A DNA stretch of 64,000 nucleotides from Roseovarius sp. MMSF_3359 (GTDB lineage: Bacteria; Pseudomonadota; Alphaproteobacteria; Rhodobacterales; Rhodobacteraceae): assembly GCF_030733385.1 (NCBI RefSeq), contig NZ_JASHJC010000007.1:124001-188000 (forward strand), in the 5' to 3' direction. Numbering within the stretch: position 1 is the stretch's first letter; each line of letters begins with the position of its first letter. The notes below the pieces were generated by a model. It did not search any database. It was not told the DNA's origin and saw only the letters and a program-made list of their open reading frames with translations. The translations under genes were made by a program, and so were the position numbers. Shown in pieces: positions 17,185 to 26,592 of this stretch.

Positions 17185-18477
17185 ATGCATGATATCCGTG
17201 CCATCCGCGAAAATCCCGCCGCTTTCGACGCCGCCATGGCCCGCCGGGGGGTAGACGCGCCGTCGTCGGAGATCCTGCAGATCGACGAAGCGCGCCGGGC
17301 GCATATCCATGCGGCTGAGACCGCGCAATCCGAGCAGAACAAGGCCAGCAAGGAAGTGGGCGCGGCCAAGGCCAAGGGCGACGACGCCGAATTCGAGCGT
17401 CTGCGGGGCCTTGTTGCCGAGAAGAAGGCCGAGGTTGCCGCGATGCAAGCCGAGGCCAAGAAGATGGACGCGCAGCTCAACGAATTGCTGATGGGCCTGC
17501 CCAATCTGCCCTTTGACGACACGCCCGATGGCGAGGACGAAGACGACAACGTGGAAATCCACCGCTGGGGCACCCCCGGCAGCTTCGACTTCAAACCCAA
17601 GGAGCATTACGAGCTTGAAGGCGTGAAACCGGGCATGGATTTCGAGACCGCCGCCAAGCTCAGCGGGGCGCGTTTCGTTGTCATGTCGGGTGCCGTGGCG
17701 CGCATCCACCGGGCGCTGGCGCAGTTCATGCTTAACACGCATATCGACGAAAACGGCCTGACCGAAACCTGGACACCGGTTCTGGTCCGGCCCGAGATGA
17801 TGTTCGGCACCGGGCAATTGCCGAAATTCGGCGAGGACAGCTATGAGACCACCAATGGCTGGTGGCTGGTGCCGACCGCCGAGGTGACGCTCACCAATAT
17901 CGTGAATGGCATGACGGTCGAAGAAAGCTACCTGCCCCGCCGGTATGTCGCACACACCCAATGTTTCCGCTCCGAGGCTGGTAGCGCGGGGCGTGACACG
18001 TCGGGGATGCTGCGCCAGCACCAGTTCGAGAAGGTCGAGATGGTGAGCATCACCCATCCCGACCATTCCCGCGATGAGTTGGACCGGATGACCGGATGCG
18101 CGCAGGGCATCCTGGAAAAGCTCGGCCTGCCCTATCGCACCGTCGTGCTTTGCGTGGGAGACATGGGCGCCGGCGCGCGCCGGACCCACGACATCGAGGT
18201 CTGGTTGCCCGGGCAGGATACCTATCGCGAGATCAGCTCGGTTTCCGTATGCGGTGAGTATCAGGCGCGGCGGATGAACGCGCGGTTCAAGCCCAAGGAT
18301 GGCGGCAAACCGCAATTCCTGCACACACTCAATGGCTCGGGCCTCGCGGTTGGGCGGTGTCTGATCGCGGTTCTGGAAAACGGGCAGCAGGCCGACGGCT
18401 CCGTCGACCTGCCCGAAGTGCTGCATCCGTATCTTGGCGGCAAAACCCGCCTCGGCGCGGATGGTCTGCTCGCCTGA
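17185..18477 (+). CDS. serS: seryl-tRNA synthetase
   Basis: A 430-residue class II synthetase of normal length. The N-terminal coiled-coil arm (about residues 30-100, rich in A, E, K) contacts the tRNA-Ser long arm. The catalytic core shows motif 2 [21 protein letters not shown], here quoted to 20 residues or fewer as [18 protein letters not shown], and motif 3 [17 protein letters not shown]. It charges tRNA-Ser, and tRNA-Sec where present. It is monocistronic and convergent with the next gene; only four bases separate the stop codons. Confidence 0.97.
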   Translation: MHDIRAIRENPAAFDAAMARRGVDAPSSEILQIDEARRAHIHAAETAQSEQNKASKEVGAAKAKGDDAEFERLRGLVAEKKAEVAAMQAEAKKMDAQLNELLMGLPNLPFDDTPDGEDEDDNVEIHRWGTPGSFDFKPKEHYELEGVKPGMDFETAAKLSGARFVVMSGAVARIHRALAQFMLNTHIDENGLTETWTPVLVRPEMMFGTGQLPKFGEDSYETTNGWWLVPTAEVTLTNIVNGMTVEESYLPRRYVAHTQCFRSEAGSAGRDTSGMLRQHQFEKVEMVSITHPDHSRDELDRMTGCAQGILEKLGLPYRTVVLCVGDMGAGARRTHDIEVWLPGQDTYREISSVSVCGEYQARRMNARFKPKDGGKPQFLHTLNGSGLAVGRCLIAVLENGQQADGSVDLPEVLHPYLGGKTRLGADGLLA

Positions 18478-18481
18478 TCGC

Positions 18482-19078
18482 TCAGAACTCCTCGGCGACC
18501 TCGCTGAACTCGACCCGCTGGAAGGATGCGGATTCGAGATTGGCGAGGGCCGTGAGCTCCTTGAGGTAGTCCTGCTCGCGCAGCGACAGCTCATGCGTCG
18601 CCCGTGAGTTGCCGCCGCCCAGCATCGCGTTCAGGACCTCGTCAATGAAGTCGATCAGTTTCTTGATCCAGCCGAAACCGAAATCGAAGGTCTGGATCAG
18701 CCAGTCGATCAACTTTTTGACAAGCTGGACGATCTGCGCCACGCCAAGCGCGCGGGGGAAACTGCCCTGACTTGCGGCCATCTCGCCCGCCTGCCGCATC
18801 AGCGTGTCCGAGGCCATGGTGCTGAACATGCGCTCGGCGTCTTCGATCATCACCTTGTCGGCCCGGCGCTTGCCCTCGGCCAAAAGGTCAGCGGTGCGGG
18901 CCATGCTGTCGATCAGAACAGGGCCATAAACATCGACGATCTTGACCGCGTCGTCATCGCCACGTTGCTGCGCCGCGCGATGGGCGCCCTTGACGATCGC
19001 CTTGGGCAAATCGCGCAGCCCGTCGATAAACTCATCAATCCGGGACACGGGGCCATTGGGTGTTGTAGGTTTTGCCAT
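18482..19078 (-). CDS. helical protein of unknown function
   Basis: A 198-residue protein starting MAKPTTPNGPVSRIDEFIDG. AGGAG lies eight bases before the ATG at 19078; the upstream in-frame GTG at 19087 would abut that site, so I rejected it. Most of the chain looks helical: charged helices (about 15-105), then an amphipathic or hydrophobic stretch (LGVAQIVQLVKKLIDWLIQTFDFGFGWIKKLIDFIDEVL) given here only by position, about 115-155, and an acidic tail. No signal peptide. It could associate peripherally with membranes. I do not recognise a family. Confidence 0.65.
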   Translation of the reverse strand: MAKPTTPNGPVSRIDEFIDGLRDLPKAIVKGAHRAAQQRGDDDAVKIVDVYGPVLIDSMARTADLLAEGKRRADKVMIEDAERMFSTMASDTLMRQAGEMAASQGSFPRALGVAQIVQLVKKLIDWLIQTFDFGFGWIKKLIDFIDEVLNAMLGGGNSRATHELSLREQDYLKELTALANLESASFQRVEFSEVAEEF

Positions 19079-19243
19079 AATCTTCACTCCTAAAATTGAT
19101 TAACAGTGTCATAGACACGGTGAGACTCGCGGATAAGTTGCAGAACGACGATGGTTTTCGGCTAAGCCCCCGTGCTGGCGCAAAAAAGATCTGCCGAAAG
19201 TGAACCAAAACCCCTCCCTGGCCGTTACAAAGGCATGGATACG

Positions 19244-19942
19244 ATGAGAATGAAGGCCATCTTGGTGGCGGTCGCGGCCCTTGCGTTCGCTGTGTCGCCT
19301 TTTTTCGTGCCGTTTGACGGCTTTGACCAGAACAAATACCCGATCCCGCAAGACAACCCGCCGGTGCAGCCCGCGGGATACGCGTTTTCGATCTGGGGCC
19401 TCATTTACCTATGGCTTCTGGGGCATGGTGCGTTCGGCTTGTTGAAGCGTGACACCGATGAGGCGTGGGACCGCACGCGCTGGCCACTTTTCATCAGTCT
19501 TGCGGTCGGCGCCTCGTGGCTGTCGGTCGCAGAGACCAGCCCGGTCATGGCGACCATACTGATCTGGGTCATGCTGATCACGGCGCTGATGGCGCTCTTC
19601 CGCTCCGCTGGCCCCGACCGCTGGCTCCTGCAGGCGCCGCTCGCGATCTACGCGGGCTGGCTGACCGCCGCCAGTTTTGTCTCCATCGGCCTGCTTGGCG
19701 CCGGATATGGCATAGGGTTTGGTGAGGTCGGATGGGCCTGGGCCGCGCTTGTTGCGGCGCTTGTCTTTGGCGCAGGCATACAGACAAGTCTTGCGCGGGC
19801 GCCGGAGTACGGGGTCGCGTTGATCTGGGCGCTCATTGCCGTGGCCATCGCCAATTGGCCGGACCAGATCGGCATCGCAGCACTGGCCATTGCCGGGGCG
19901 ATCGGCATCGGTGTCCTGGCGCTCCGCGCGCGTGTCCGCTAG
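19244..19942 (+). CDS. TspO/MBR-like membrane protein
   Basis: A 232-residue protein with about seven hydrophobic segments and many tryptophans. PAGYAFSIWGLIYLWLLG resembles the PxxxFxxxW region of TspO/MBR proteins, which bind porphyrins and related ligands in the membrane. It is longer than the typical 160-residue TspO, so it belongs to the wider tryptophan-rich group. I chose the ATG at 19244 for its spacing from AAAGG; ATGs at 19235 and 19250 are alternatives. It is convergent with the DUF2235 gene: the palindrome CTAG at 19939-19942 contains both stop codons. Confidence 0.65.
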   Translation: MRMKAILVAVAALAFAVSPFFVPFDGFDQNKYPIPQDNPPVQPAGYAFSIWGLIYLWLLGHGAFGLLKRDTDEAWDRTRWPLFISLAVGASWLSVAETSPVMATILIWVMLITALMALFRSAGPDRWLLQAPLAIYAGWLTAASFVSIGLLGAGYGIGFGEVGWAWAALVAALVFGAGIQTSLARAPEYGVALIWALIAVAIANWPDQIGIAALAIAGAIGIGVLALRARVR

Positions 19943-21084
19943 GTGATCCGGCTTCGGCTCTGCGGCCAGAGATCGGGGCGCAGGCTGGCCATGGACCGCG
20001 GCCGATAGAGCGGGTCCGCCGCGAGCCGCTCATCCACCGACGGATGCCGGTCCGCGTCCTGAAGCGGCCCCGTGCGCCAGCCAAGTAAACCGGGCTGGAG
20101 CTTGTAAAACCCCTTCGGGTTGTTCATCTCGGGTGCCGCCTGCATTGCATTGGGCGTATCTTTCGGGAGCCGCACATTGGATTTTAGCTTCATATTGTAA
20201 TTCGTGGCCCCATCAATGATCCATTGCAGCGGATAGGAGACAAGCCCCCCCGCCGTGCTGCGCCCGCCGAGGACCCGGTGATCGCCGATAAACCACATCT
20301 GCTGGAACCGCCGCGCGGCGCCCGTCTTGCCATTGTTGAGCCCGCCACCCGGGCCGCTATCGAGGTTCTCCCACAGGGACGGCAGGTAAAACTTGCGGCG
20401 CTCATCCAGGGCCACCGCATGGCGCGCGGATTTCACCATCTTGGTCAGGTGAGTATCATGAAACTGGTGCCGGCTGTTGACGTGCCGTGAAAACGTCCCC
20501 AGCAGGTTCGAAGGAATGCCAAGCGCGCCCACGGTGTCCCAGATCCCGAGATACTCGATATGCAGGATGAAGGCGTTATCGCCCCGCTTGGTCTGATCGG
20601 TCTTGGACGTGGCGTAGGGTGAAATGCGCTTGCGTCTGGGCCAGATCTTGTCGGCATCAGGCCGGTGTTTGGTGCCGCGCTTGCGGTAAATCCGGAAGGC
20701 CTTGTTGACCGTGGCTTTTGTCACCTTGTTCTTGGCGGGCAAGCCGCATTTGCGTATCATGCCGACCAAGGAACGCGCCGTGTAGGCCCCGCGCGAAAAG
20801 CCGAAGATCATGATCTTGTCGCCGGGGTTGTATTGCTCCGCCAGGGCCGCATAGGCCACCTTGATATTCTGGTTCAGACCCCAGCCGAAGGCCCCGCCCC
20901 CGATCTTGTTCATCCACTTGCCCACAAAGGTGGTCCACCGCCCGCCGGTCCCGACCCCGGGGATGTAGATCACGGTTTGATTTTCATCCTCCACCACCGC
21001 ATTGCGCAGGTTGACCACGTTGGTCACCCGCGCGTCATCCGGGGAATTCCACGTCCCGTCACAGAAAATCAGTATGCGTTTCAC
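19939..21084 (-). CDS. DUF2235 alpha/beta hydrolase
   Basis: A 381-residue protein. VKRILIFCDGTWNSP at the start and FGFSRGAYTARSLVGMIR near residue 115 are the DUF2235 hallmarks; the Ser in GFSRG is the expected nucleophile. The family includes type VI secretion phospholipase effectors (Tle1), but no VgrG, PAAR or immunity-like gene lies nearby, so a housekeeping hydrolase is equally likely. I start at GTG 21084, preceded by AAGGGGGG at good spacing. An extension to 21138 adds an unlikely N-terminus. Confidence 0.78.
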   Translation of the reverse strand: MKRILIFCDGTWNSPDDARVTNVVNLRNAVVEDENQTVIYIPGVGTGGRWTTFVGKWMNKIGGGAFGWGLNQNIKVAYAALAEQYNPGDKIMIFGFSRGAYTARSLVGMIRKCGLPAKNKVTKATVNKAFRIYRKRGTKHRPDADKIWPRRKRISPYATSKTDQTKRGDNAFILHIEYLGIWDTVGALGIPSNLLGTFSRHVNSRHQFHDTHLTKMVKSARHAVALDERRKFYLPSLWENLDSGPGGGLNNGKTGAARRFQQMWFIGDHRVLGGRSTAGGLVSYPLQWIIDGATNYNMKLKSNVRLPKDTPNAMQAAPEMNNPKGFYKLQPGLLGWRTGPLQDADRHPSVDERLAADPLYRPRSMASLRPDLWPQSRSRIT

Positions 21085-21562
21085 GATGTCCCCCCTTGGA
21101 CCGGTTGTCCCGGCTTGTGCGGCAAACATCGACCACAACCAAGGGCTGCGTCAAGGTAAGGGAAACCGGAAAAGCGGGATTTCGAGCCGGGCATGTCGAA
21201 ATCCTCACGCGGCCCGTTGGCGAGGGGATGCGAATGGTTGGTTCCGGCTTATTGACAGGATGCGGGTGAGATCTGGCCTGCGGACAAAGCGGACGGTTGA
21301 GAGCAAGCCGCGGGAGCGCCAGACCGCGGGATGGCGAACTTCCTGTAGTGGAATGCACTTTACCTTAGCCAAGTCCGAAAAACCTCAATTCGTTGCGCAA
21401 CCTCTCCAAATCGCCAGCCCTTGCGGGCGGTCTGGCGATCGCGCGGCGGCGCTGCGCGCCTTGATTCCGCGCGGGGTTCGAACTCAACTGACTGCTTTGG
21501 GCTCGAGTACGACCAACACATTTCGCCGAATCCGAATGGCGGGCATGGCTGTCCCGCTGCCT
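21085..21562. other. intergenic region der / DUF2235
   Basis: This 478-base spacer on the 3' side of der contains repeat copy C (21278-21478). The remaining sequence (21085-21277 and 21479-21562) has no ORF I would support. Because both neighbours run on the minus strand, the repeat sits in the 3' region of der and upstream of the DUF2235 gene. Confidence 0.45.
21278..21478 (+). repeat. dispersed structured intergenic repeat, copy C (diverged)
   Basis: It shares layout with copies A and B but much less sequence. It opens with CTGCGGACAAAGCGGAC (compare TTGCGGACAAAGCAGAC just upstream of copy A). The outer stem CGCCAGACCGC (21317-21327) pairs perfectly with 21427-21437. The inner stem GGGATGGCG (21328-21336) pairs with 21412-21420 with one mismatch. 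A six-base bulge, then the small hairpin GGCGC-tgc-GCGCC (21448-21460) and the box TTGATTCCGCGCG follow. Where it differs from A and B in stems, both partners have often changed, so structure is kept. Confidence 0.65.
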
Positions 21563-23020
21563 TCAGGATTTCGGGCTGGGTTTGCCCAGATGCTTGCGCA
21601 GGCGCGAAGGGGTCGATTTTTTCTTGGCCTTATAAGGGTTCTTGTCCGACTGGCTGCGCATGTGCAGGCGAATGGGCGTGCCGGGCATGTCGAAATCCTC
21701 GCGCAGCCCGTTGACCAGGTAGCGCGAATAGCTCTCGGGCAGCTTGTCGGGGTGCGAACACATCACCACGAACCCCGGAGGCCGCGTCTTGGCCTGGGTC
21801 ATGTAGCGCAGCTTGATCCGTTTGCCGCCGGGTGCCGGGGGCGGGTGTTGTTCCAGCATGCCGGTGAGCCAGCGGTTGAGCTGCGCTGTGGTGACCCGCC
21901 GGTTCCAGACCTCGTTGGCCTTTTCCACCGCCGCGCGCAGCCGGTCGAGGCCCCTGCCCGTCTTGGCCGAGACAGTGACCAGCGGCGCGCCCCGCAATTG
22001 CGGTAGCAGACGCTCGAAGGCTTCGCGCAGATCACGCAGCTTCTGCTGCTTTTCCGGCTCCACGTCCCATTTGTTCACCGCGACCACCACCGCGCGGCCC
22101 TCACGCTCGGCCAGATCGGCGATGCGCAGATCCTGCTGCTCGAAGGGGATCGCCGCATCGAGCAGGACCACAACCACCTCGGCGAACTTCACCGCCCTGA
22201 GCCCGTCGCCGACCGACAGCTTTTCGAGCTTGTCCTGCACCTTCGCCTTCTTGCGCATTCCGGCCGTATCGAAAATCCGCGTGGGCATGCCATCCCAGTC
22301 GATCTGGAGCGAGATTGAGTCGCGGGTGATCCCGGCCTCTGGCCCGGTCAGAAGGCGATCTTCGCCCAGTATCTTATTGATGAGAGTTGATTTTCCCGCA
22401 TTGGGCCGCCCCACAACGGCCACTTGCAGCGGGCGCGCCTTGGTGGGGACGCGGACCCCGTCCTCGCCCTCTTCATCAACCGCCACATCGGTCTCTGGCG
22501 CCTCAGACGCGGCGCGTTTTTCGAACTGATCGGCCAGCGGCATCAGCTGCGCATAGAGGTCGTTCAACCCCTCGCCATGCTCGGCGGAGAGGCGAATGGG
22601 CTCGCCCAGACCCAGGCTATAGGCCTCGATCACGCCCGCATCCGCCGCCGCCCCTTCGGCCTTGTTCGCGGCCAGAATGACATGATCGGAGCGTTTGCGC
22701 AGAATGTCGGTGAACATCTCATCCGTAGGCGTCACTCCGGTGCGCGCGTCAATCATGAAAAGGCAGACATCAGCCATGTCCACGGCGCGTTCGGTCAATT
22801 TGCGCATCCGGCCTTGCAGCGACTCGTCCGTGGCCTCTTCGAGGCCGGCTGTGTCGACCACCGTGAAGCGCAGATCGCCCAGACGCGCCTCGCCTTCGCG
22901 CAGATCACGCGTCACGCCCGGCTGGTCATCGACCAGCGCCAGGCGTTTGCCGACAAGGCGGTTGAACAGCGTGGATTTGCCCACATTGGGGCGGCCCACG
23001 ATGGCAAGCGTGAAAGACAT
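21563..23020 (-). CDS. der: ribosome assembly GTPase Der (EngA)
   Basis: A 485-residue tandem GTPase. The first G domain has [12 protein letters not shown] and VVDTAGLEE; the second (from about residue 195) has [22 protein letters not shown] and NKWD; a C-terminal KH-like domain ends in a basic tail ([15 protein letters not shown]). Der is needed for 50S subunit maturation. I start at MSFTLAIVG (23020). Upstream lie bamB and a YfgM-like gene, the same order as in E. coli (yfgM-bamB-der). Confidence 0.96.
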   Translation of the reverse strand: MSFTLAIVGRPNVGKSTLFNRLVGKRLALVDDQPGVTRDLREGEARLGDLRFTVVDTAGLEEATDESLQGRMRKLTERAVDMADVCLFMIDARTGVTPTDEMFTDILRKRSDHVILAANKAEGAAADAGVIEAYSLGLGEPIRLSAEHGEGLNDLYAQLMPLADQFEKRAASEAPETDVAVDEEGEDGVRVPTKARPLQVAVVGRPNAGKSTLINKILGEDRLLTGPEAGITRDSISLQIDWDGMPTRIFDTAGMRKKAKVQDKLEKLSVGDGLRAVKFAEVVVVLLDAAIPFEQQDLRIADLAEREGRAVVVAVNKWDVEPEKQQKLRDLREAFERLLPQLRGAPLVTVSAKTGRGLDRLRAAVEKANEVWNRRVTTAQLNRWLTGMLEQHPPPAPGGKRIKLRYMTQAKTRPPGFVVMCSHPDKLPESYSRYLVNGLREDFDMPGTPIRLHMRSQSDKNPYKAKKKSTPSRLRKHLGKPSPKS

Positions 23021-23072
23021 GGCCAAACGGCTCCGGTTTGTAATCAGGTCGCCCTGTTACAGCATCCCGCGC

Positions 23073-24401
23073 CTAACGGAAAGCGGCCAATTGCCCCTTG
23101 GTTGTGACCACGTAAAGCGTGTTGCCCGCCACCACGGGATTGGTCGTGGCACCGCCGGGCATCGACACCGCGCGGCGCAGCGCACCGGAGGCCGGATCAA
23201 ACAGCCGCAGTTGCGCGTCACTTGAGGCCACGATCAGGTTGCCACCGGCAATGATCGGCCCGTGATGGGCAAAGATCTCGGCCTGACGGCGCGGGCGGTC
23301 CTTGACGAAGAACGGCAGTTCCTCGCCCCAAATCTTGGTACCGTCCTCGGCGTTGAGGCGCATGAGTTCGTTGCGATCCGACACCATGAAGATCGAGTCG
23401 CCCGCGGGCCAGACCGGGTTCAACGCCCCGTCCCGCGCCGTCCAGATACGTTTGCCGTTGCCGATATTCATCGCAACGGTCCGGCCCGAATGGCTTCCGA
23501 CATAGAGCCTGTCGCCCACGACAACCGGATCGCCGGTGATGTCGCCGATACGCGCCGCGGAGTAACCCGGACGCTGACCGGCCACCTGCGCGTCCCAAAG
23601 CCGCAGACCGCCCTTGCGGAACGCGCCCTGCATCTCGCCGGAGCCGAACGCGAAAATCGCGTATTTGTCGGTAATTGCCGGGGCCGGGCCGCCCATGACG
23701 TTGTTGATGTCGGGCGTTGCGGAGAGTTGCCATTGGATGCGCCCGTCCTTGCGGTCAAGCGCCCAGGCGACCTCGTCCCCGGCCACCAGGTAGACCAGAT
23801 CGCCACTCACACTCGGCGCGCCCGAGCCGGTGGCGCGCAGGTTCTGCTGCCAGACCTCGGCACCGGTCGCGGCATCCAGCGCGGTCATCAGGCCAAAGCC
23901 GGAGGAGACGTAGACAACGCCATCCGCGTAGGCGAGACCACCGCCGCTTGCATCCTTGCTGGCATCGTTGACCGGCACCAAGTCGGTCGACCAGAGCACC
24001 GCACCGTTGGTGGAGACGGCGGTAACGCGCGCCTCGGCGTCCAGGGTGAACACCCGGCCATTTCCGACAACCGGATCGGCGGTGATGCGGTTCTTGCGGC
24101 CATCTCCTGCCCCGATCGGCACCGACCAAGCCAGCGACGGCGCCGACGAAAGCGCCGGATGCGCCGTGCGGGTTGCCGGCGAGCTGATGCTCTGGGTCCA
24201 GTTGGCGTTCGATGTCACAGGCGGCAGGGCCAGCGGGCGATTGGTGTTCTGGGCAACCTCGGGCGCCGGAATATCCGCCGGATCGACGATCACATCGCGG
24301 ATGCCTTCACGTTTGCCCGGCAGGATCGGGTCTTCCTTGGCGCAGGCCGCAAGCGCGATGGCGCCCGCAAGTCCCAGCAAGATACCACTTGGTTTAAACA
24401 C
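23073..24401 (-). CDS. bamB: outer membrane assembly lipoprotein BamB (PQQ beta-propeller)
   Basis: A 442-residue lipoprotein. The GTG at 24401 gives an N-terminus VFKPSGILLGLAGAIALAAC, with the lipobox ending at LAAC, so it is lipidated and tethered to the outer membrane. The rest is an eight-bladed PQQ-like propeller with repeats such as LDAATGAEVWQQNL and LDRKDGRIQWQL. BamB supports the BamA complex that inserts outer-membrane beta-barrels. Its position between the YfgM-like gene and der supports the name over a generic PQQ enzyme, and no dehydrogenase active site is visible. Confidence 0.85.
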   Translation of the reverse strand: MFKPSGILLGLAGAIALAACAKEDPILPGKREGIRDVIVDPADIPAPEVAQNTNRPLALPPVTSNANWTQSISSPATRTAHPALSSAPSLAWSVPIGAGDGRKNRITADPVVGNGRVFTLDAEARVTAVSTNGAVLWSTDLVPVNDASKDASGGGLAYADGVVYVSSGFGLMTALDAATGAEVWQQNLRATGSGAPSVSGDLVYLVAGDEVAWALDRKDGRIQWQLSATPDINNVMGGPAPAITDKYAIFAFGSGEMQGAFRKGGLRLWDAQVAGQRPGYSAARIGDITGDPVVVGDRLYVGSHSGRTVAMNIGNGKRIWTARDGALNPVWPAGDSIFMVSDRNELMRLNAEDGTKIWGEELPFFVKDRPRRQAEIFAHHGPIIAGGNLIVASSDAQLRLFDPASGALRRAVSMPGGATTNPVVAGNTLYVVTTKGQLAAFR

Positions 24402-24463
24402 GTTACGCCCCCACTTGTCCCCTGTTTCTCTTCGTCCCGGCGACGCCCGGACCAAGACAGTGT

Positions 24464-25129
24464 CTATTCGTTTGCCGACGCCCCGGAAGGTTCGCCGCCA
24501 AGAGCCACAATCACCTGCGATGCCCGCGTGCGCAAGTCCTGCGTCACTTCGGCATCGGCGACCAGTTGCTGCAGCCGTGCAATGGCCGCGTCCTTGTCGC
24601 CCAGTTCAACCTCGATCAGCGCAAGCTGCTCTTCGGCCAGAAGGCGCACGATACCGCTCCCCAGGGCCAGTCCCTCCATGCGGCTGCGGCGATCGTCGAT
24701 CGACAGGCCGGACTTGGGGATGCTGACCGCTTTCAGCGTTGCGATCTGGCGATAGACCGTGTCGATGCCGCTGCGATCCGCGAGGGCCAGAAGCCGTTCC
24801 GCCGCCTCGGCGGGCGCGTCCGAGGCTAATTCCCCCGCCGCCAGAAGGTCGATCATTGCCTGGCTGGCCTCACTTGGTGCCGCAACGGCCGACAGGGCAT
24901 CCGCACGATCCGAAGCGTCCGGCACAGCCAGCGCCGCCAGCATCTGATCGCCGAATTCCTCGGCAGCGGCCCGCGCCTGCGCCTTGTTCCATTCGTTCCA
25001 GGCCGCACCGCCGACGATGGCAATCACGGCCAGAACCGCGATCCATCCATACTTCCGCATCGCCTTGAACAGCCGGTCGCGGCGCACCTCTTCGGTGACC
25101 TCATCAATAAAACTGTCGGTATCGCTCAC
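24464..25129 (-). CDS. YfgM-like tetratricopeptide membrane protein
   Basis: A 221-residue protein starting at GTG 25129 (VSDTDSFIDEVTEEVRRDR), with GAGG upstream. One membrane helix (about residues 30-45, YGWIAVLAVIAIVGGAAW) is followed by a periplasmic TPR-like region of helices with regular Ala/Leu spacing. E. coli YfgM works with periplasmic chaperones at the Sec translocon. Synteny with bamB and der makes this the likely counterpart, although similarity is low and judged only from layout. Confidence 0.75.
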   Translation of the reverse strand: MSDTDSFIDEVTEEVRRDRLFKAMRKYGWIAVLAVIAIVGGAAWNEWNKAQARAAAEEFGDQMLAALAVPDASDRADALSAVAAPSEASQAMIDLLAAGELASDAPAEAAERLLALADRSGIDTVYRQIATLKAVSIPKSGLSIDDRRSRMEGLALGSGIVRLLAEEQLALIEVELGDKDAAIARLQQLVADAEVTQDLRTRASQVIVALGGEPSGASANE

Positions 25130-25359
25130 GCCGCTTGCCTCTTTGACTTTCCGACCCCTCTTAACCTGTCCCTCTGGCCCTGCCAAGGGGTCCGCAACCA
25201 GCATGGAAATCGCCACCTTGCAGGGGGGGAGCGAAAAGTTTAATCTGAACTGGATAGTTTAGCGTATAGGGTCATTGATTTCTCCGGCATCGTGGTCATC
25301 TATCACGGTAGGAATTTCAGGGTTAGCCCTCTGCGCTCTTGGTTTTTGAAGGTTTCGAG

Positions 25360-26592
25360 ATGCGACTACTTCCGATTCTGGTGGCGATTCTGGTGTCCGC
25401 CCTGATCTATGTGTTCATCTTTCAGCGCGATGCGCTGACCGCGGGGGATGCCCCCGATGCCACCGTTGCGCAAGAAAATGCCGATACCGGGACCGCGAAC
25501 GAGAGCGATGAGAGCGCCGATCAGGTCGGTGTCGTCGCTGTTCGCTCGGTCGCCCGTGCCATCGACAGTGCGGTCGTCCTGCGCGGTCAGACCGAGGCCG
25601 ACCGGCAGGTGGACCTGCGCGCCGAAACATCGGGTCAGGTCGCCTCCACGCCGCTGCGCAAGGGCGCGTTCGTGGAAAAAGGTCAGCTTTTGTGCCGCCT
25701 TGACCCCGCTGCGCGCGAAGCGACCCTGGCCGAAGCACAGGCCCGCCTGCAAGAGGCCCGCTCGCGTATCCCCGAAGCGCAGGCCCGGCTTGACGAGGCC
25801 ATCGCGCGGCTCGAAGAGGCGCGGATCAACGACAACGCTGCCGCGCGGCTTTCCGAGGGCGGTTTTGCGTCCGAGACCCGCGTTGCCGCCACCAAGGCTG
25901 CCGTTAGCGCCGCGATGGCCGGCGTGGAAACGGCCCGATCGGGACTTGAGAGCACCCAATCCGGCATTCAATCCGCCGGGGCCGCCGTGGCCGCCGCGGA
26001 AACCGAAATCTCGCGCCTGTCGATCAAGGCCCCGTTTGCCGGATTGCTGGAATCCGATACCGCCGAGCTTGGCAGTCTCCTGCAGCCCGGCGATCTCTGC
26101 GCGACGGTCATGCAGCTTGATCCGGTGATGCTGGTGGGATTTGTCCCTGAAACCGAGGTGAACCGCGTCGAATTGGGCGCCCGCGCCGGGGCGCGCCTGG
26201 CTGCGGGTAACCAGGTCGAGGGCAATGTGACCTTCCTGTCTCGCGCCGCCGATCCCGAAACCCGCACCTTTCGGGTGGAAATCGAGGTCCCGAATGCCGA
26301 CCTAACGCTGCGCGACGGTCAGACCGCCGAAATCGTCATCGCCGCCGACGGCACAAACGCGCATCTTCTGCCGCAATCGGCCCTCACCCTGAACGATCAG
26401 GGCGACCTCGGGGTTCGTATCGTCACCGGGGAATCAACCGCTCAATTCATCCCCGTGACCCTGCTGCGGGATACGATGAACGGTGTCTGGCTCGGCGGAT
26501 TGCCCGACGAGGCCGACGTTATCATCATCGGCCAGGAATTCGTGATCGACGGCGTCCGCGTCGCCCCCACCTACCAGGAGGTCGGTCAATGA
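25360..26592 (+). CDS. RND efflux periplasmic adaptor (membrane fusion protein)
   Basis: A 410-residue adaptor starting MRLLPILVAILVSALIYVF, an uncleaved anchor or signal. It has the usual order: beta-barrel/lipoyl half (VDLRAETSGQVASTPLRKGAFV, cited by its first 20: VDLRAETSGQVASTPLRKGA), a long Ala/Glu-rich coiled hairpin (about 110-215), the second lipoyl half (LSIKAPFAGLL) and a beta-barrel domain. It links an inner-membrane RND pump to an outer-membrane channel. GAAGG lies seven bases before the ATG; a start at 25339 is less likely. Its stop overlaps the start of the permease gene by 4 bases. Confidence 0.92.
   Translation: MRLLPILVAILVSALIYVFIFQRDALTAGDAPDATVAQENADTGTANESDESADQVGVVAVRSVARAIDSAVVLRGQTEADRQVDLRAETSGQVASTPLRKGAFVEKGQLLCRLDPAAREATLAEAQARLQEARSRIPEAQARLDEAIARLEEARINDNAAARLSEGGFASETRVAATKAAVSAAMAGVETARSGLESTQSGIQSAGAAVAAAETEISRLSIKAPFAGLLESDTAELGSLLQPGDLCATVMQLDPVMLVGFVPETEVNRVELGARAGARLAAGNQVEGNVTFLSRAADPETRTFRVEIEVPNADLTLRDGQTAEIVIAADGTNAHLLPQSALTLNDQGDLGVRIVTGESTAQFIPVTLLRDTMNGVWLGGLPDEADVIIIGQEFVIDGVRVAPTYQEVGQ

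Noticed and set aside
19939-21084. Type VI secretion effector
   Set aside because: DUF2235 includes Tle1 phospholipase effectors, but there is no VgrG, PAAR, chaperone or immunity-like gene nearby.
21440-21490. tRNA-like sequence GGGGTTCGAAC
   Set aside because: Only a T-loop-like string; no acceptor, D or anticodon stem can be drawn around it. It belongs to the end of repeat copy C.
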